Positions 50,441 to 60,298 of a stretch of 64,000 nt of DNA are shown here, piece by piece. Where the stretch lies: positions 4,712,001-4,776,000 of the forward strand of contig NZ_CP109190.1 of assembly GCF_041438805.1 (NCBI RefSeq), in the 5' to 3' direction. Within the stretch, counting starts at the first letter, position 1. Every line of letters begins with the position of its first letter. The DNA comes from Streptomyces sp. NBC_01707 (lineage in GTDB: Bacteria > Actinomycetota > Actinomycetes > Streptomycetales > Streptomycetaceae). The notes below the pieces were generated by a model that saw only the letters and a program-made list of their open reading frames with translations, was not told the DNA's origin and did no database searches. The position numbers and the translations under genes are program-made.

Positions 50441-51283
50441 ATGCCGAGCCCCAAGAAGCTCGACCCGTCCTCGTCTCCACGCGCCCTTCTCGGCGCCGAA
50501 CTCCGCCACCGGAGGGACAGGGCCGGCCTCTCACAGGAAGAGCTCGGGCTGCCGCTCTTCGTCAGCGGCTCATTCATCGGCCAACTGGAGTCCGGTACGC
50601 GCCGGATGCAGGTGGACCAGGCCCAGAAGATCGACGAGATCCTGCACGCGGACGGGTTCTTCGTACGGAACTGCGTAGCCCTGAAGAAGTCGAAGTACCC
50701 GGATCACTTCGCGGAGGCCGCCGAGGCGGAAGCGGGCGCGGAAGTAATCAAGGAGTACTCACCGCTGTTGATTCCGGGACTGTTGCAGACGGCGCCTTAC
50801 GCCCGAGCCGTCTTCGTGTCCTATCGGCCAACCGCGCCGGACGACGTGATCGATGAACTCGTGGCCGCCAGGCTGGAGCGGGCGGTGCTGCTGTCCGATC
50901 CAACAACTCCCATGGTTTGGACCGTTCTCGACGAGGCGGTCTTACGTCGGGAGGTCGGCGGCCCTGCAGTGATGGCGGGAGCCCTCAAACACCTCGCCTC
51001 GCTGATTCGCCAACGCCGCGCCATTGTCCAGATCTTGCCCTTCAGTGCAGGCGGCCACGCGGCGATGGGCGGCCCCCTCAAGCTGATGGCATTTCCCGAT
51101 GCTCCCCCGCTCGCCTATCTGGACGGTCTCGGTTCAGGCCAGTTGCTGGACGATCCAGCAACAGTCAAGGCGTACGGGCTGACTTACGATCTGCTGGTGG
51201 CCAGCGCAGCGTCACCTGAAGCGTCCCAGGCCTTGATCGAGTCGGCGGCGGAGGATTACGAGCATGGATCTCAGCAGTTCTGA
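50441..51283 (+). CDS. XRE-family regulator with DUF5753 (WhiJ-like)
   Basis: This 280-aa protein has an N-terminal HTH (RHRRDRAGLSQEELGLPLFV, GSFIGQLESGTRRM) and a C-terminal DUF5753 effector domain beginning around YSPLLIPGLLQTAPYARAVF, with LERAVLLSDPTTPMVWTVLD and a Pro-Phe-rich end. The ATG has GGGAG 5 nt upstream. The downstream DUF397 gene overlaps it by 20 nt. WhiJ-like regulators of this type act in Streptomyces development with their DUF397 partners. The target is likely the local promoter (inference). Confidence 0.9.
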   Translation: MPSPKKLDPSSSPRALLGAELRHRRDRAGLSQEELGLPLFVSGSFIGQLESGTRRMQVDQAQKIDEILHADGFFVRNCVALKKSKYPDHFAEAAEAEAGAEVIKEYSPLLIPGLLQTAPYARAVFVSYRPTAPDDVIDELVAARLERAVLLSDPTTPMVWTVLDEAVLRREVGGPAVMAGALKHLASLIRQRRAIVQILPFSAGGHAAMGGPLKLMAFPDAPPLAYLDGLGSGQLLDDPATVKAYGLTYDLLVASAASPEASQALIESAAEDYEHGSQQF

Positions 51284-51530
51284 CTACGACATGGTCCTGG
51301 CGACCTGGCACAAGCCCTCTTACGGCGACACAAATGGCGGCAATTGCCTCGAAGTCGCCACGTGGCGGAAATCGACGTACAGCGACGGCAGCGGCGGCAA
51401 CTGCCTGGAGGTCGCCGACGGCCACCCCGGCGTCGTCCCCGTCCGCGACTCCAAGGTCCCGGACGGCCCCGCGCTCGTGTTCCGGACGGCGGCGTGGTCG
51501 TCCTTCGTCGCGGACCTCAAGCGCAGCTGA
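51264..51530 (+). CDS. DUF397 protein with a duplicated N-terminal motif
   Basis: This 88-aa protein ends with the usual DUF397 fold (HPGVVPVRDSKVPDGPALVF, TAAWSSFVADLKRS). Its N-terminal motif is duplicated: WHKPSYGDTNGGNCLEVATW is followed by WRKSTYSDGSGGNCLEVADG. Most DUF397 proteins have one copy. It overlaps the upstream XRE gene by 20 nt. DUF397 proteins are thought to be antagonists or partners of their XRE regulators. A 13-bp hairpin follows. Confidence 0.88.
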   Translation: MDLSSSDYDMVLATWHKPSYGDTNGGNCLEVATWRKSTYSDGSGGNCLEVADGHPGVVPVRDSKVPDGPALVFRTAAWSSFVADLKRS

Positions 51531-51537
51531 GCCCCGA

Positions 51538-51600
51538 GGCTCGAGCCCCGCACTCCGAGCGCTCTTCCCGAGGACCAGGTGGAGGACTCCCCACGCACAC
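51538..51600. repeat. Dispersed intergenic repeat type 2, copy 1
   Basis: The first 32 bp match 55576-55607 at 27 positions, and similarity continues weakly through the GGAGG-CTCC-CCAC segment. Both copies follow protein-coding genes. Confidence 0.45.
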
Positions 51601-51602
51601 AG

Positions 51603-51632
51603 CGGGCCCGACACCACTCGGTGTCGGGCCCG
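51603..51632. terminator. Bidirectional terminator between DUF397 and the sortase substrate
   Basis: A perfect 13-bp stem (51603-51615 with 51620-51632) with loop ACTC lies between the convergent genes. Confidence 0.8.
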
Positions 51633-51685
51633 TTGGGCAGTCAGTGCGTGGGCCGGGGTGCCTGGTGGGCACCCCGCCTCATGCG

Positions 51686-52960
51686 TCAGGCGTGGGAGCC
51701 GGCCTTGCGACGGCGTGCGGCGAACACCGCGCCCGCGCCGATCGCCAGAGCCGTGCCGCTCGCGAGGGCGAGCTGCGACGTCGCGGAGGACGAGCCCGTG
51801 GAGGCGAGGCTGCCGCTCACGGGACTGGCCGACGCGCTGCCCTGCGGATTGACGTCCGAGGTGTTCGGCTCGGTCGTGCTCGGCTTGGCGTCGTCGACCT
51901 TGCCGGGCTTGCTGCCCGCGGCGGCGATCAGGAACTCGTAGCCTTCGAGGTCCGGGTTCCCGCCGCAGGTGCCGTTGTCGTTGAAGTAGTCACCGGCGAC
52001 GAAGGTGACGCCGTTGCCCGCGGGGGCCGAGGCGTCGACCGTGAGGCGCATCTTGACGTCGGCGTGGGCGCCTGCCTTCAGCGGGCTGATGGCGTCCATG
52101 TAGTGCTCGTTGTCGACGGTCTTCCACGTCGAGGACGAGGCGGACGACCACTGCAGGTGCACCAGGTCGTCGATGTCCTTGAGCCCGCTCTTGTCGGTCG
52201 CGTGGACGTAGGCGAACGGAAGCACCTCGTCCATGGTCTTGTCGGTGCCGTTGGTCACCCGGAGATTGAAGTTGACCTTCGTGCCGGCGACGACCGTGGA
52301 CGGCAGACCCGTGACGACCGTGGTGAGCTCGGCCTCGGGGACGCAGTCCTCGCCGCCCTCACCCGCCTCCTCCTTCGCCTTGGCCAGCGCGTCGTCGGCG
52401 GCGGTCTTGTCGGCGAGCGCCGCCTCGGTGGCCTTCCGCGCCTGGTCCAGCTTCCGGGTCGCGGCGACCCGCTCGTCGTCACGCGCGTCCAGGGCCTCCA
52501 CGACCTTGGCATCGGCGGCGACCTTGGCATCGGCGGCCGTCGCGGCGGCGGCTTCCGCCTCGGTGAGAGTCGTCGCCGCCGCGGTCTTCTCCTCCTCGGT
52601 GGCCGTCTCCGGGAGGGCGTCGATCGCCGCCTTGGCGTCGACGACCGCCTGGTCGGCGTTGGTCTTGGTGGTGGCGGCGTCGGCCGCCACGGCCTGGGCG
52701 GCCTTGGCCGCCACGGCCAGCGGAGCGGTGTCGGACAGGACCGCCTCCAGAGCCGCGTAGGCGGCGCTCTCGGCAGCTACTGCGTCGTCGTACGCCGCCT
52801 GCGCGGCGTCGGCGGCCTTTTCCAACTCCGCGATGGACGGCTTCTCCTGCGTCTGCACGGTCGGCTTGTCGTCGGCGAACGCGGGGGTGACCGACAGCAG
52901 GAGGGCAGGCGTGGTCACTGCGGCGGCAACGGCTGTGGCAAGAATCCGGCGAATCTTCAC
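51686..52960 (-). CDS. Cell-wall-anchored coiled-coil protein with LAxTG sorting signal
   Basis: This 424-aa secreted protein has a signal peptide (RRILATAVAAAVTTPALLLS, PAFA cleavage). An Ala/Glu/Asp-rich helical region at roughly residues 38-190 has heptad-like repeats and predicts a coiled-coil rod. A beta-rich domain follows (LTTVVTGLPSTVVAGTKVNF, NGTCGGNPDLEGYEFLIAAA). The C-terminal sorting signal has LASTG, a hydrophobic helix and an RRRKAG tail. LAxTG is the class E sortase motif. The GTG start has AAGGG 5 nt upstream. Surface anchoring by SrtE is inferred. Confidence 0.85.
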   Translation of the reverse strand: MKIRRILATAVAAAVTTPALLLSVTPAFADDKPTVQTQEKPSIAELEKAADAAQAAYDDAVAAESAAYAALEAVLSDTAPLAVAAKAAQAVAADAATTKTNADQAVVDAKAAIDALPETATEEEKTAAATTLTEAEAAAATAADAKVAADAKVVEALDARDDERVAATRKLDQARKATEAALADKTAADDALAKAKEEAGEGGEDCVPEAELTTVVTGLPSTVVAGTKVNFNLRVTNGTDKTMDEVLPFAYVHATDKSGLKDIDDLVHLQWSSASSSTWKTVDNEHYMDAISPLKAGAHADVKMRLTVDASAPAGNGVTFVAGDYFNDNGTCGGNPDLEGYEFLIAAAGSKPGKVDDAKPSTTEPNTSDVNPQGSASASPVSGSLASTGSSSATSQLALASGTALAIGAGAVFAARRRKAGSHA

Positions 52961-53329
52961 AAGAGCCCTTCGGGGTCCGAAAAAGAAGAAGGGGTCGCAG
53001 CGGAATGGGACACGCAGATGCGACTTGAGGCGATGGTATGACCGGGACAACGGTCGATCGTCACGAGTTTTCCACCCGTTCCGGCCGACACCACCACACC
53101 GGCACAGACAGAAGAGACGAAAGGGTGCAGTTGCTTTCACTACACACACTTTCACTGTGAGGAATGCCACATGGCCCTGGATGCGTCGCCCCACGCCTCC
53201 CCGGGGGCCGTACCCGCCCGGCGAGCCCCTGCAGCTTCGCGCACGCCACCCCGCCGCTGTCACTGCGCCCACAACCCGGAAGACCGGAAGGAGAGTTGGG
53301 GCCTTTCCCTCGGGGGTCAAGGCAGAGCC
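52961..53329. other. Intergenic region with paired direct repeats
   Basis: There is no gene here. CTTTCACT occurs at 53134-53141 and 53149-53156, a 15-bp-phased direct repeat upstream of the sortase-substrate gene. The promoter cannot be placed with confidence. Confidence 0.4.
53134..53156. promoter_or_regulatory. Direct repeat CTTTCACT x2
   Basis: Two 8-bp identical repeats lie 15 bp apart in a low-GC patch about 175 bp upstream of the start at 52960. They could be a response-regulator site. Confidence 0.35.
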
Positions 53330-53365
53330 GGGGCACGTTCCCTCCCAGTGCTGGGAACGCGCCCC
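53330..53365 (-). terminator. Terminator after the beta-propeller gene
   Basis: Stem GGGGC-a-CGTTCCC pairs with GGGAACG-c-GCCCC across a 10-nt loop (12 pairs, one mismatch), 33 nt after the gene stop. Confidence 0.7.
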
Positions 53366-53397
53366 GACGTCACGGCCTCATGGGACCGGTCACCGAC

Positions 53398-55401
53398 TCA
53401 GCTGGTGAAGATGAAGTACTTCCAGGCGCCGTGCGTAGTGGAGTTCACATTGTCCCCGGAGCTGGCGTTGATGTACGAGGAGCGCACCCGGGCGCGGACG
53501 CCGGACTTGCCGGCGTGGCCCAGGTTGACGACCGACTTCCCGTTGGTGCCGAGCTTGAAGTACTCGGTGGCCCCGGAGTACCACTTGCCCTGGGAGTACA
53601 CCTGGAGCTCGAGCCGCTGCTTGCGGTCCTTGTAGTAGCTCATCGTCGTCGTGGAGATGACGTCGGTGTTCTTGTGGAAGTAGTAGTACGTCGTGGAGCC
53701 GATCTTGCCGGTCTTGTAGTGCTTGGACAGTGCCGTCGAGACCTTCACCCTGGCGTACGCCGTGGACTTGGTCGTCTTCGGGGCATAGCGGGCGTCGCCC
53801 TTGAACACGGCCGTGACCGTGGCGTCCCGGGTCATGTCCAGGGTGACCGACAGATTGCCGCTGGAGTTGACCGTGCCGGTCTTCACCAGCTTGTTCGGCT
53901 TGTCCGAGCCGAAGGGGTTGGCCCAGATCTCGACCGTGCGGCTCTTGTACGTCGTGCCGAGGTGCGCCGTGAACGCGACGTCCTTGCCGTAGTCGTACAC
54001 CTTGCCGTTGTTGTTCAGCGTCAGCGTGGGCGTGGCGCGGGAGACGTCGACCGTGTCCGAGGCGGTCGCCGGGACGTGCGTGGCGTCACCGGCGTACGAC
54101 ACCTTGTATGTGACCTTGCCGCCGGCCGGCGGGGTGTCCGTGAAGGAGAACTTGCCGCCCGTTGCCAGGGACTTGGTGCCGAGCGACTTGCCGTTCGGCG
54201 ACTCCAGGTCGGTGCGGGTGACGGTCAGCGGCGTCCCCGCAGGCAGCGCGAGGGTGGAGACGAGCGAGCCCTTGACGGTGAGGGACTTGGCGCGGGTGGC
54301 GGTGGCCGGGGCGTCGGCCTTCAGCGTGGCGACGTACTTACGGGGTTCGTCGACGACGTTGAACGTGGAGGAGTCGTTGTCGCCCCCCTCGCTCATCACG
54401 AACAGCTTTCCGCCGTCGGCCGACCAGTTCGTCGAGTGCCCGAACCAGGGCATCCAGCTGTGCGACAGGTTGCGGACGCTGGCGGGCCGGCCGGGGTCGG
54501 CGGCGAAGACGTACGTGTCGCCGAGGTCGTCGGTGTCGAGGACGGTGGCCGCGACCGTGCCGTCCGGGGCGATGCTGACCGTCTCCGGTTCGGAGGCGAC
54601 GGGGAAGGTGCGGACCTCCTCCAGGTCGGAGAGCCGGTACTCGGTGAGCGCGCGGTTCCCGGGCCCGGCCACGACGACGTTCTGGCCGTCCGGGGTGAGG
54701 GCCGCGTCGTTGTAGAAGCCGCCCTTCTCGGCGGAGACGCGGATGGCCGGAGTACCGGAGGAGATGTCGTAGACGACGATCGGACCGGAGCTGATGCCCG
54801 CATCGAGGGCGAGCAGCGTGCCCGGGTTGTCGGGGTCCGCGTAGAGCTTGGGCGGACCGGCGAAGTCGTGCCCGGCCGCCAGGTCCAGCGTCACTGTGGG
54901 CGTCTCGGCGGTCAGGTCGACCGAGCCGAGCCCGGAGTCCCACTGGTCGCCGTATCCGAACCACAGCTTGCCGTCCGCGTAGGCGAGCCGGGAGGGCGTG
55001 GTCCTGGTACCGGTGGGGTACTCGGCGGTCTGCGTGAGTGTCGCGGTGTCGAAGGCGACGATCTTGTCGGCGTCGTAGACCGCGGCGTACAGCGTGCCCG
55101 AGTCCGGGCTCAGTTCGAGGTCCTGGACCTGAGGCAGGCCGGTGAGCTCGGCGATGGCCTTGCCTGCGTAGTCGGTGACGACGATCTTGTTCTGGTACCT
55201 GTCGCTGAAGAACAGCCGCTGATGGACGCCGTCGACGATCGTGTCGGCCGCGGCCGTGACCGCGACGGTCCTGGCGGTGTCGGCGGACGCCGGTGCGGCG
55301 GTGAGCACCGCCGAGCTGAAGAGGACCGCCAGTGCGGTGGCGGCCGGAAGAGTGCGCATACGCACGGTGATTCGAACCCCCCGGAACGAGTGTTTAGCCA
55401 T
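53398..55401 (-). CDS. Secreted YVTN-like beta-propeller protein with C-terminal Ig-like domains
   Basis: This 667-aa exported protein has a signal peptide (PAATALAVLFSSAVLTAAPA). The N-terminal 310 residues form a repeat-blade propeller: QRLFFSDRYQNKIVVTDYAG, LPQVQDLELSPDSGTLYAAV and DPGRPASVRNLSHSWMPWFG are blade-like. Then come at least two Ig-like repeats starting near KSLTVKGSLVSTL and TPTLTLNNNGKVYDYG, and a Tyr-rich C-terminus (YYYFHKNTDVISTTTMSYY). ATG 55401 is annotated; GTG 55365 or ATG 55359 would shorten the signal peptide. The ligand is unknown. Confidence 0.8.
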   Translation of the reverse strand: MAKHSFRGVRITVRMRTLPAATALAVLFSSAVLTAAPASADTARTVAVTAAADTIVDGVHQRLFFSDRYQNKIVVTDYAGKAIAELTGLPQVQDLELSPDSGTLYAAVYDADKIVAFDTATLTQTAEYPTGTRTTPSRLAYADGKLWFGYGDQWDSGLGSVDLTAETPTVTLDLAAGHDFAGPPKLYADPDNPGTLLALDAGISSGPIVVYDISSGTPAIRVSAEKGGFYNDAALTPDGQNVVVAGPGNRALTEYRLSDLEEVRTFPVASEPETVSIAPDGTVAATVLDTDDLGDTYVFAADPGRPASVRNLSHSWMPWFGHSTNWSADGGKLFVMSEGGDNDSSTFNVVDEPRKYVATLKADAPATATRAKSLTVKGSLVSTLALPAGTPLTVTRTDLESPNGKSLGTKSLATGGKFSFTDTPPAGGKVTYKVSYAGDATHVPATASDTVDVSRATPTLTLNNNGKVYDYGKDVAFTAHLGTTYKSRTVEIWANPFGSDKPNKLVKTGTVNSSGNLSVTLDMTRDATVTAVFKGDARYAPKTTKSTAYARVKVSTALSKHYKTGKIGSTTYYYFHKNTDVISTTTMSYYKDRKQRLELQVYSQGKWYSGATEYFKLGTNGKSVVNLGHAGKSGVRARVRSSYINASSGDNVNSTTHGAWKYFIFTS

Positions 55402-55421
55402 TGCGCGCAGACTGACAGGAG

Positions 55422-55443
55422 ACAGGTGATGTGTGTGACCTGT
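55422..55443. promoter_or_regulatory. Inverted repeat upstream of the beta-propeller gene
   Basis: ACAGGT-N10-ACCTGT has perfect 6-bp arms separated by one helical turn, 21 bp upstream of the annotated start. It is a candidate operator. Confidence 0.4.
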
Positions 55444-55787
55444 GCCGTGCGCGTGGCGAGTGAGCGAAGACTAGGTCACGCGACCGACAGCATGACCGCC
55501 ACCCCCGCCGCCGGCAGCCGGCCGTGCCCCAGACGACGCGCGGCGCGCTCTTCACGCCCCCTCGGTCCGCCTCGGGGCTCAAGCCCCGTGCTCCGAGCCC
55601 TCTTTCCAAGGAAGGGGCGGAGGGCTCCTCCCCACCCACCCACCCTCCCCAGCTGGAGAGTTCACTTCTCGTGACCGGCTTGCCACGCACGGTACGGACG
55701 CTCTAGCGTTCCGAATAACGAACGACCCCTGCCGGTGCGGGAACACCGAACAGGGGTCTGACCAACGAGATCGAAACAGGCGATCAA
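55444..55787. other. Intergenic region before the winged-helix gene
   Basis: There is no gene here. It contains dispersed repeat type 2 copy 2 (55576-55640) with an embedded CGGGGC-TCAA-GCCCCG hairpin (55573-55588), which may terminate transcription. Confidence 0.45.
55576..55640. repeat. Dispersed intergenic repeat type 2, copy 2
   Basis: This matches 51538-51600 (27 of the first 32 bp). It starts inside a hairpin and ends in a C-rich tract with CCCACCCACCC. Confidence 0.45.
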
Positions 55788-56659
55788 ATGGCTGTCAGCC
55801 AGCTTAGTGCTGCCCCGCGCGCACCGCACGTACCCCCGCACCCGATGGCCAACCCGGGCTACGGCAAGCGGTCCGCGTCCGGCCAACGACCCCGTACCGC
55901 ACACGACTTCGCGCACCTTCCGCCGCGTGAGGCCGCCGTCGCCGGCTATGTCGACCACTGCCGGACGGTGCCGACATCTCCGTGAAGACGCTGGCCAAGG
56001 TGCTCCCGTACGGGCAGTGCGCACTGCGGACCACGCTGAACAACCTGCAGCGGACCGGCCATCTGCGCCGGGGCAGCGAGCACGTCATCGGTTCGGGCAG
56101 CGCGCGCTGGGTGACGCGTACGTTCTTCTCCCGCACACCTCGCGACGACGCCTGGTGGGCGGCATTCACCCGGGGCGACGTACCACCGGAGCAGCAACGG
56201 CCCACCCGGTCACGGGCGTTCGTCCTGCTCGCCGCGCTCGGCCGGACCGCGCCCGCACTGAGCCTCTCCGCGGCCGACTGTGCGGGGCTGGAGCCGTACG
56301 TCACCGAGTGGCTCGCACGAGGCGCCACCGAAGCCCAGCTGCTGCACGCCCTCACCGGCGGACTGCCGGTGCCCGTCCACCACGCGGCGGCCCTGGTCCG
56401 CAGCCGCCTGATCTCCAAAATGCCACCCGAACGGGCCGCTCCGCCCACCCCGCCCGCCGTGCTGCGAGTCCTGGAGTGCACGAAATGCGGCGCACCGGCC
56501 CGGGGGGAGGCACTGCCCGGCGGTACATGCGGACCGTGCCGGGGCGAACAGGTCCCCGTACCGGCGAGCAGTCGCGGGATCCCGGTCGGCGGGGTCCGCG
56601 ACCGGATGGCCGAGGTGCGCGCCGCGATGGTCCCCCGAACCCGAAGGACACGGGCATGA
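55788..56659 (+). pseudogene. Frameshifted winged-helix/zinc-ribbon protein
   Basis: Two overlapping frames form one gene. The first (55788-55985) begins MAVSQLSAAPR and runs through REAAVAGYVDH before changing to unrelated sequence and a stop. The second (from GTG 55982) begins with VKTLAKVLPYGQCALRTTLN, a winged-helix segment, and ends with a zinc-ribbon CTKCGAPARGEALPGGTCGP CRG. Reading frame continuity (GYVDH then LPDGADISVKTLAK) is restored by one extra base near 55955-55959, so a 1-nt deletion is likely. The TGA and GTG overlap could allow reinitiation. It may be a real mutation, a sequencing error, or two coupled proteins. Confidence 0.75.
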
Positions 56660-56895
56660 CTTCGACTCACGGACGAACCATGCGGTGATCGGCGACCTGC
56701 CCGATCCTCCCGGGCCGTTCGGGACCACGAGCGTGCCCGGAAAGCCCCGCGGCGCTGTGCGCGGTCGGCCCGAAGCCCGCGCACCCCGATTCATCGTGCG
56801 TCCACGAGAAGTTTCCTACCGACCAGTAGACATGCGGCCCGGCCCGACCGAGTGTTGAGCGCGTGCATGCCAAAGTCGACCCAGGAGACACCCTC
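56660..56895. other. Promoter region of the acid phosphatase gene
   Basis: This is a short gap without a gene. CAGGAG lies 8 nt before the ATG at 56896. No clear promoter is recognised. Confidence 0.3.
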
Positions 56896-57564
56896 ATGAG
56901 CCGAACTCGAAGCCGTACCCGGTCCGTCCGTACGGCCGGTGCCGTGTCCGTCGCAGCCGCCGTTCTCGCCCTCGTCGCACCCGCCGGCGCCGCCCAGGCC
57001 GCCCCCGTGTCCGAGCCCACCGCCACCACGTCATGGGCCCCCGGCGGCAATGCCGCCATCCTGGGCATCGACTACGGCACCTGGCAGCGCGATGTCGCCG
57101 CGGTCATCGACGTGGCCCGCCCCTACATCCAGCAGCGCATCGCGCAGACCCCCGCGGGCCAGAAACCGGCGATCGTCCTCGACATCGACAACTCGTCGCT
57201 GGAGACGGACTTCCACTACTTCTGGACGTTTCCGACCCCCGCGATCGCCCAGGTCCGCGATCTGGTCCGGTACGCCGATTCCCAGGGCGTCGCCATCTTC
57301 TTCGTCACCGCCCGTCCGGGCATCATCGCCTCACTGACGCAGCACAACCTCACCGCGGTCGGCTACCCGGTGACCGGCCTCTACGTCCGCGACCTGCCGG
57401 ACCTCTTCGACGAAGTCAGCACGTACAAGACCGCCAAGCGCGCCGAGATCGAGGCCCGGGGCTACACGATCATCGCCAACATCGGCAACAACGAGAGCGA
57501 CCTGGTCGGCGGCCACGCCGAGCGGACGTTCAAGCTCCCGGACTACGACGGGAAGCTCTCCTGA
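56896..57564 (+). CDS. Secreted HAD-type acid phosphatase
   Basis: This 222-aa exported enzyme has an Arg-rich signal peptide (SRTRSRTRSVRTAGAVSVAA, QAAP region) and a HAD core. Motif I is AIVLDIDNSSLETDFHYFW (DIDNSSL, nucleophile Asp), motif II FFVTARPGII, and the C-terminal acidic motif TIIANIGNNESDLVGGHA. It resembles PF03767 class B-like acid phosphatases. The N-terminal Arg pairs suggest Sec or Tat export. AGGAG is 8 nt before the ATG. It is probably extracellular, scavenging phosphate. A 16-bp hairpin follows. Confidence 0.88.
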   Translation: MSRTRSRTRSVRTAGAVSVAAAVLALVAPAGAAQAAPVSEPTATTSWAPGGNAAILGIDYGTWQRDVAAVIDVARPYIQQRIAQTPAGQKPAIVLDIDNSSLETDFHYFWTFPTPAIAQVRDLVRYADSQGVAIFFVTARPGIIASLTQHNLTAVGYPVTGLYVRDLPDLFDEVSTYKTAKRAEIEARGYTIIANIGNNESDLVGGHAERTFKLPDYDGKLS

Positions 57565-57597
57565 CCGCTGACCTGCCGTCACCACCGCGGACATGAC

Positions 57598-57635
57598 ATC
57601 GGCCCCCGGGACCAGTACAGGTCCCGGGGGCCGAT
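57598..57635. terminator. Bidirectional terminator between acid phosphatase and groEL
   Basis: A perfect 16-bp stem (57598-57613 with 57620-57635) and 6-nt loop lies in the 99-bp gap between the convergent genes. Confidence 0.85.
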
Positions 57636-57663
57636 GTGCGACCGAGCTACTGATCCGTCAGGA

Positions 57664-59439
<1,776 letters not shown>

Positions 59440-59445
59440 CGCCAA

Positions 59446-59474
59446 TGATTAGCACTCGACCCCCACGAGTGCAA
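59446..59474 (-). promoter_or_regulatory. groEL promoter
   Basis: On the minus strand TTGCAC (59469-59474), a 17-nt spacer and TAATCA (59446-59451) form the promoter, overlapped by CIRCE 2. Confidence 0.65.
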
Positions 59475-59475
59475 G
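59449..59475. promoter_or_regulatory. CIRCE element 2 (HrcA operator)
   Basis: TTAGCACTC-N9-GAGTGCAAG has a perfect left arm and two differences in the right arm. It covers the promoter. The two CIRCE elements are 9 bp apart. Confidence 0.85.
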
Positions 59476-59561
59476 CGCCCCCGACGGTTGTGGACAAGGC
59501 GTGGACCGGACGACGGCACCGGGATGCCGTGGGGATGCCACGTGGGGCGACGGCCGCCATG

Positions 59562-59607
59562 ACGCGTGAAGGGTCCGTCCCCCTGGGGGTACGGACCCTT
59601 CATGCGT
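59562..59607 (-). terminator. Terminator after the cold-shock gene
   Basis: A 17-bp stem (59562-59578 with 59591-59607, one G-T pair) with an internal CCCC/GGGG extension lies 31 nt after the cold-shock gene stop, isolating it from groEL. Confidence 0.8.
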
Positions 59608-59637
59608 GAGTGGTGTCGTTGGCCGACCGCGCCGAGC

Positions 59638-59844
59638 TCAGCCGACGGCGAGCTTGACCATGTCCGCCTGCGGCCCCTTCTGGCCCTGCGAGATCTCGAA
59701 TTCAACTCGCTGACCCTCTTCGAGGGTGCGGTACCCGTCCATCTGGATCGCGCTGTAGTGGACGAAAACATCCGCACCACCGTCGACCGCGATGAAGCCG
59801 TACCCCTTCTCCGCGTTGAACCACTTGACGGTGCCCTGAGCCAT
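59638..59844 (-). CDS. CspA-family cold-shock protein
   Basis: This 68-aa protein is a single cold-shock domain: [20 protein letters not shown] with RNP1 KGYGFI, and [10 protein letters not shown] with RNP2 VFVHY. It binds RNA and single-stranded DNA, acting as an RNA chaperone. GGGGAG lies 6 nt before the ATG. Upstream is a promoter with a leader of about 107 nt, typical of regulated cold-shock messages. Confidence 0.95.
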   Translation of the reverse strand: MAQGTVKWFNAEKGYGFIAVDGGADVFVHYSAIQMDGYRTLEEGQRVEFEISQGQKGPQADMVKLAVG

Positions 59845-60198
59845 GCCTAACTCCCCTATTACTGGCCCTTGCACAGGACCGCACTTCGCGGGCCCGGGTC
59901 AGAACTCACCCCCCGACAGGAGAGGGTGCGTGCGCCGGAACGCGTCGACCGCGGCCGAATGTATCTGCCCAACTGCCCTCTGCAACAGGTCAATCGGACG
60001 AGAATTCTGGGCAGCACCGAACACCCGAATATGCGGAATTTATGCGATTCCAGGGCAACTCGGGCCGGGCAAAGGCCACTTATGACGCAAGGAGTTCGAG
60101 CACGTTGGCTGCATCTTGTCGCGGGCGGGCGCATTCTCATATGCGGTCGGCACGGGCAGCGGAGGGGACTTCCCAACTGTACCGCGCTTAACCATGCA
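59845..60198. other. Leader and promoter region of the cold-shock gene
   Basis: This gap has no gene. The promoter TTGCAG-16-TACATT is at 59958-59985 (minus strand). The region has several AT-rich patches, consistent with a structured leader. Confidence 0.45.
59958..59985 (-). promoter_or_regulatory. Promoter of the cold-shock gene
   Basis: TTGCAG (59980-59985), a 16-nt spacer and TACATT (59958-59963) on the minus strand imply a start near 59951 and a leader of about 107 nt. Confidence 0.5.
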
Positions 60199-60237
60199 GA
60201 ATTGCCCCCTCCGCTTACCTCGCAGAGGGGGCAATTC
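60199..60237 (-). terminator. Terminator of the thrC-cysO operon
   Basis: A perfect 13-bp stem (60199-60211 with 60225-60237) with a 13-nt loop lies 62 nt after the MoaD/ThiS stop. Confidence 0.75.
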
Positions 60238-60298
60238 CGGTGACGCTGTGAAGTCGGCCGCGGGGCCTACGGAGAGTCCGTGCCGGGGCGACGGAGGG

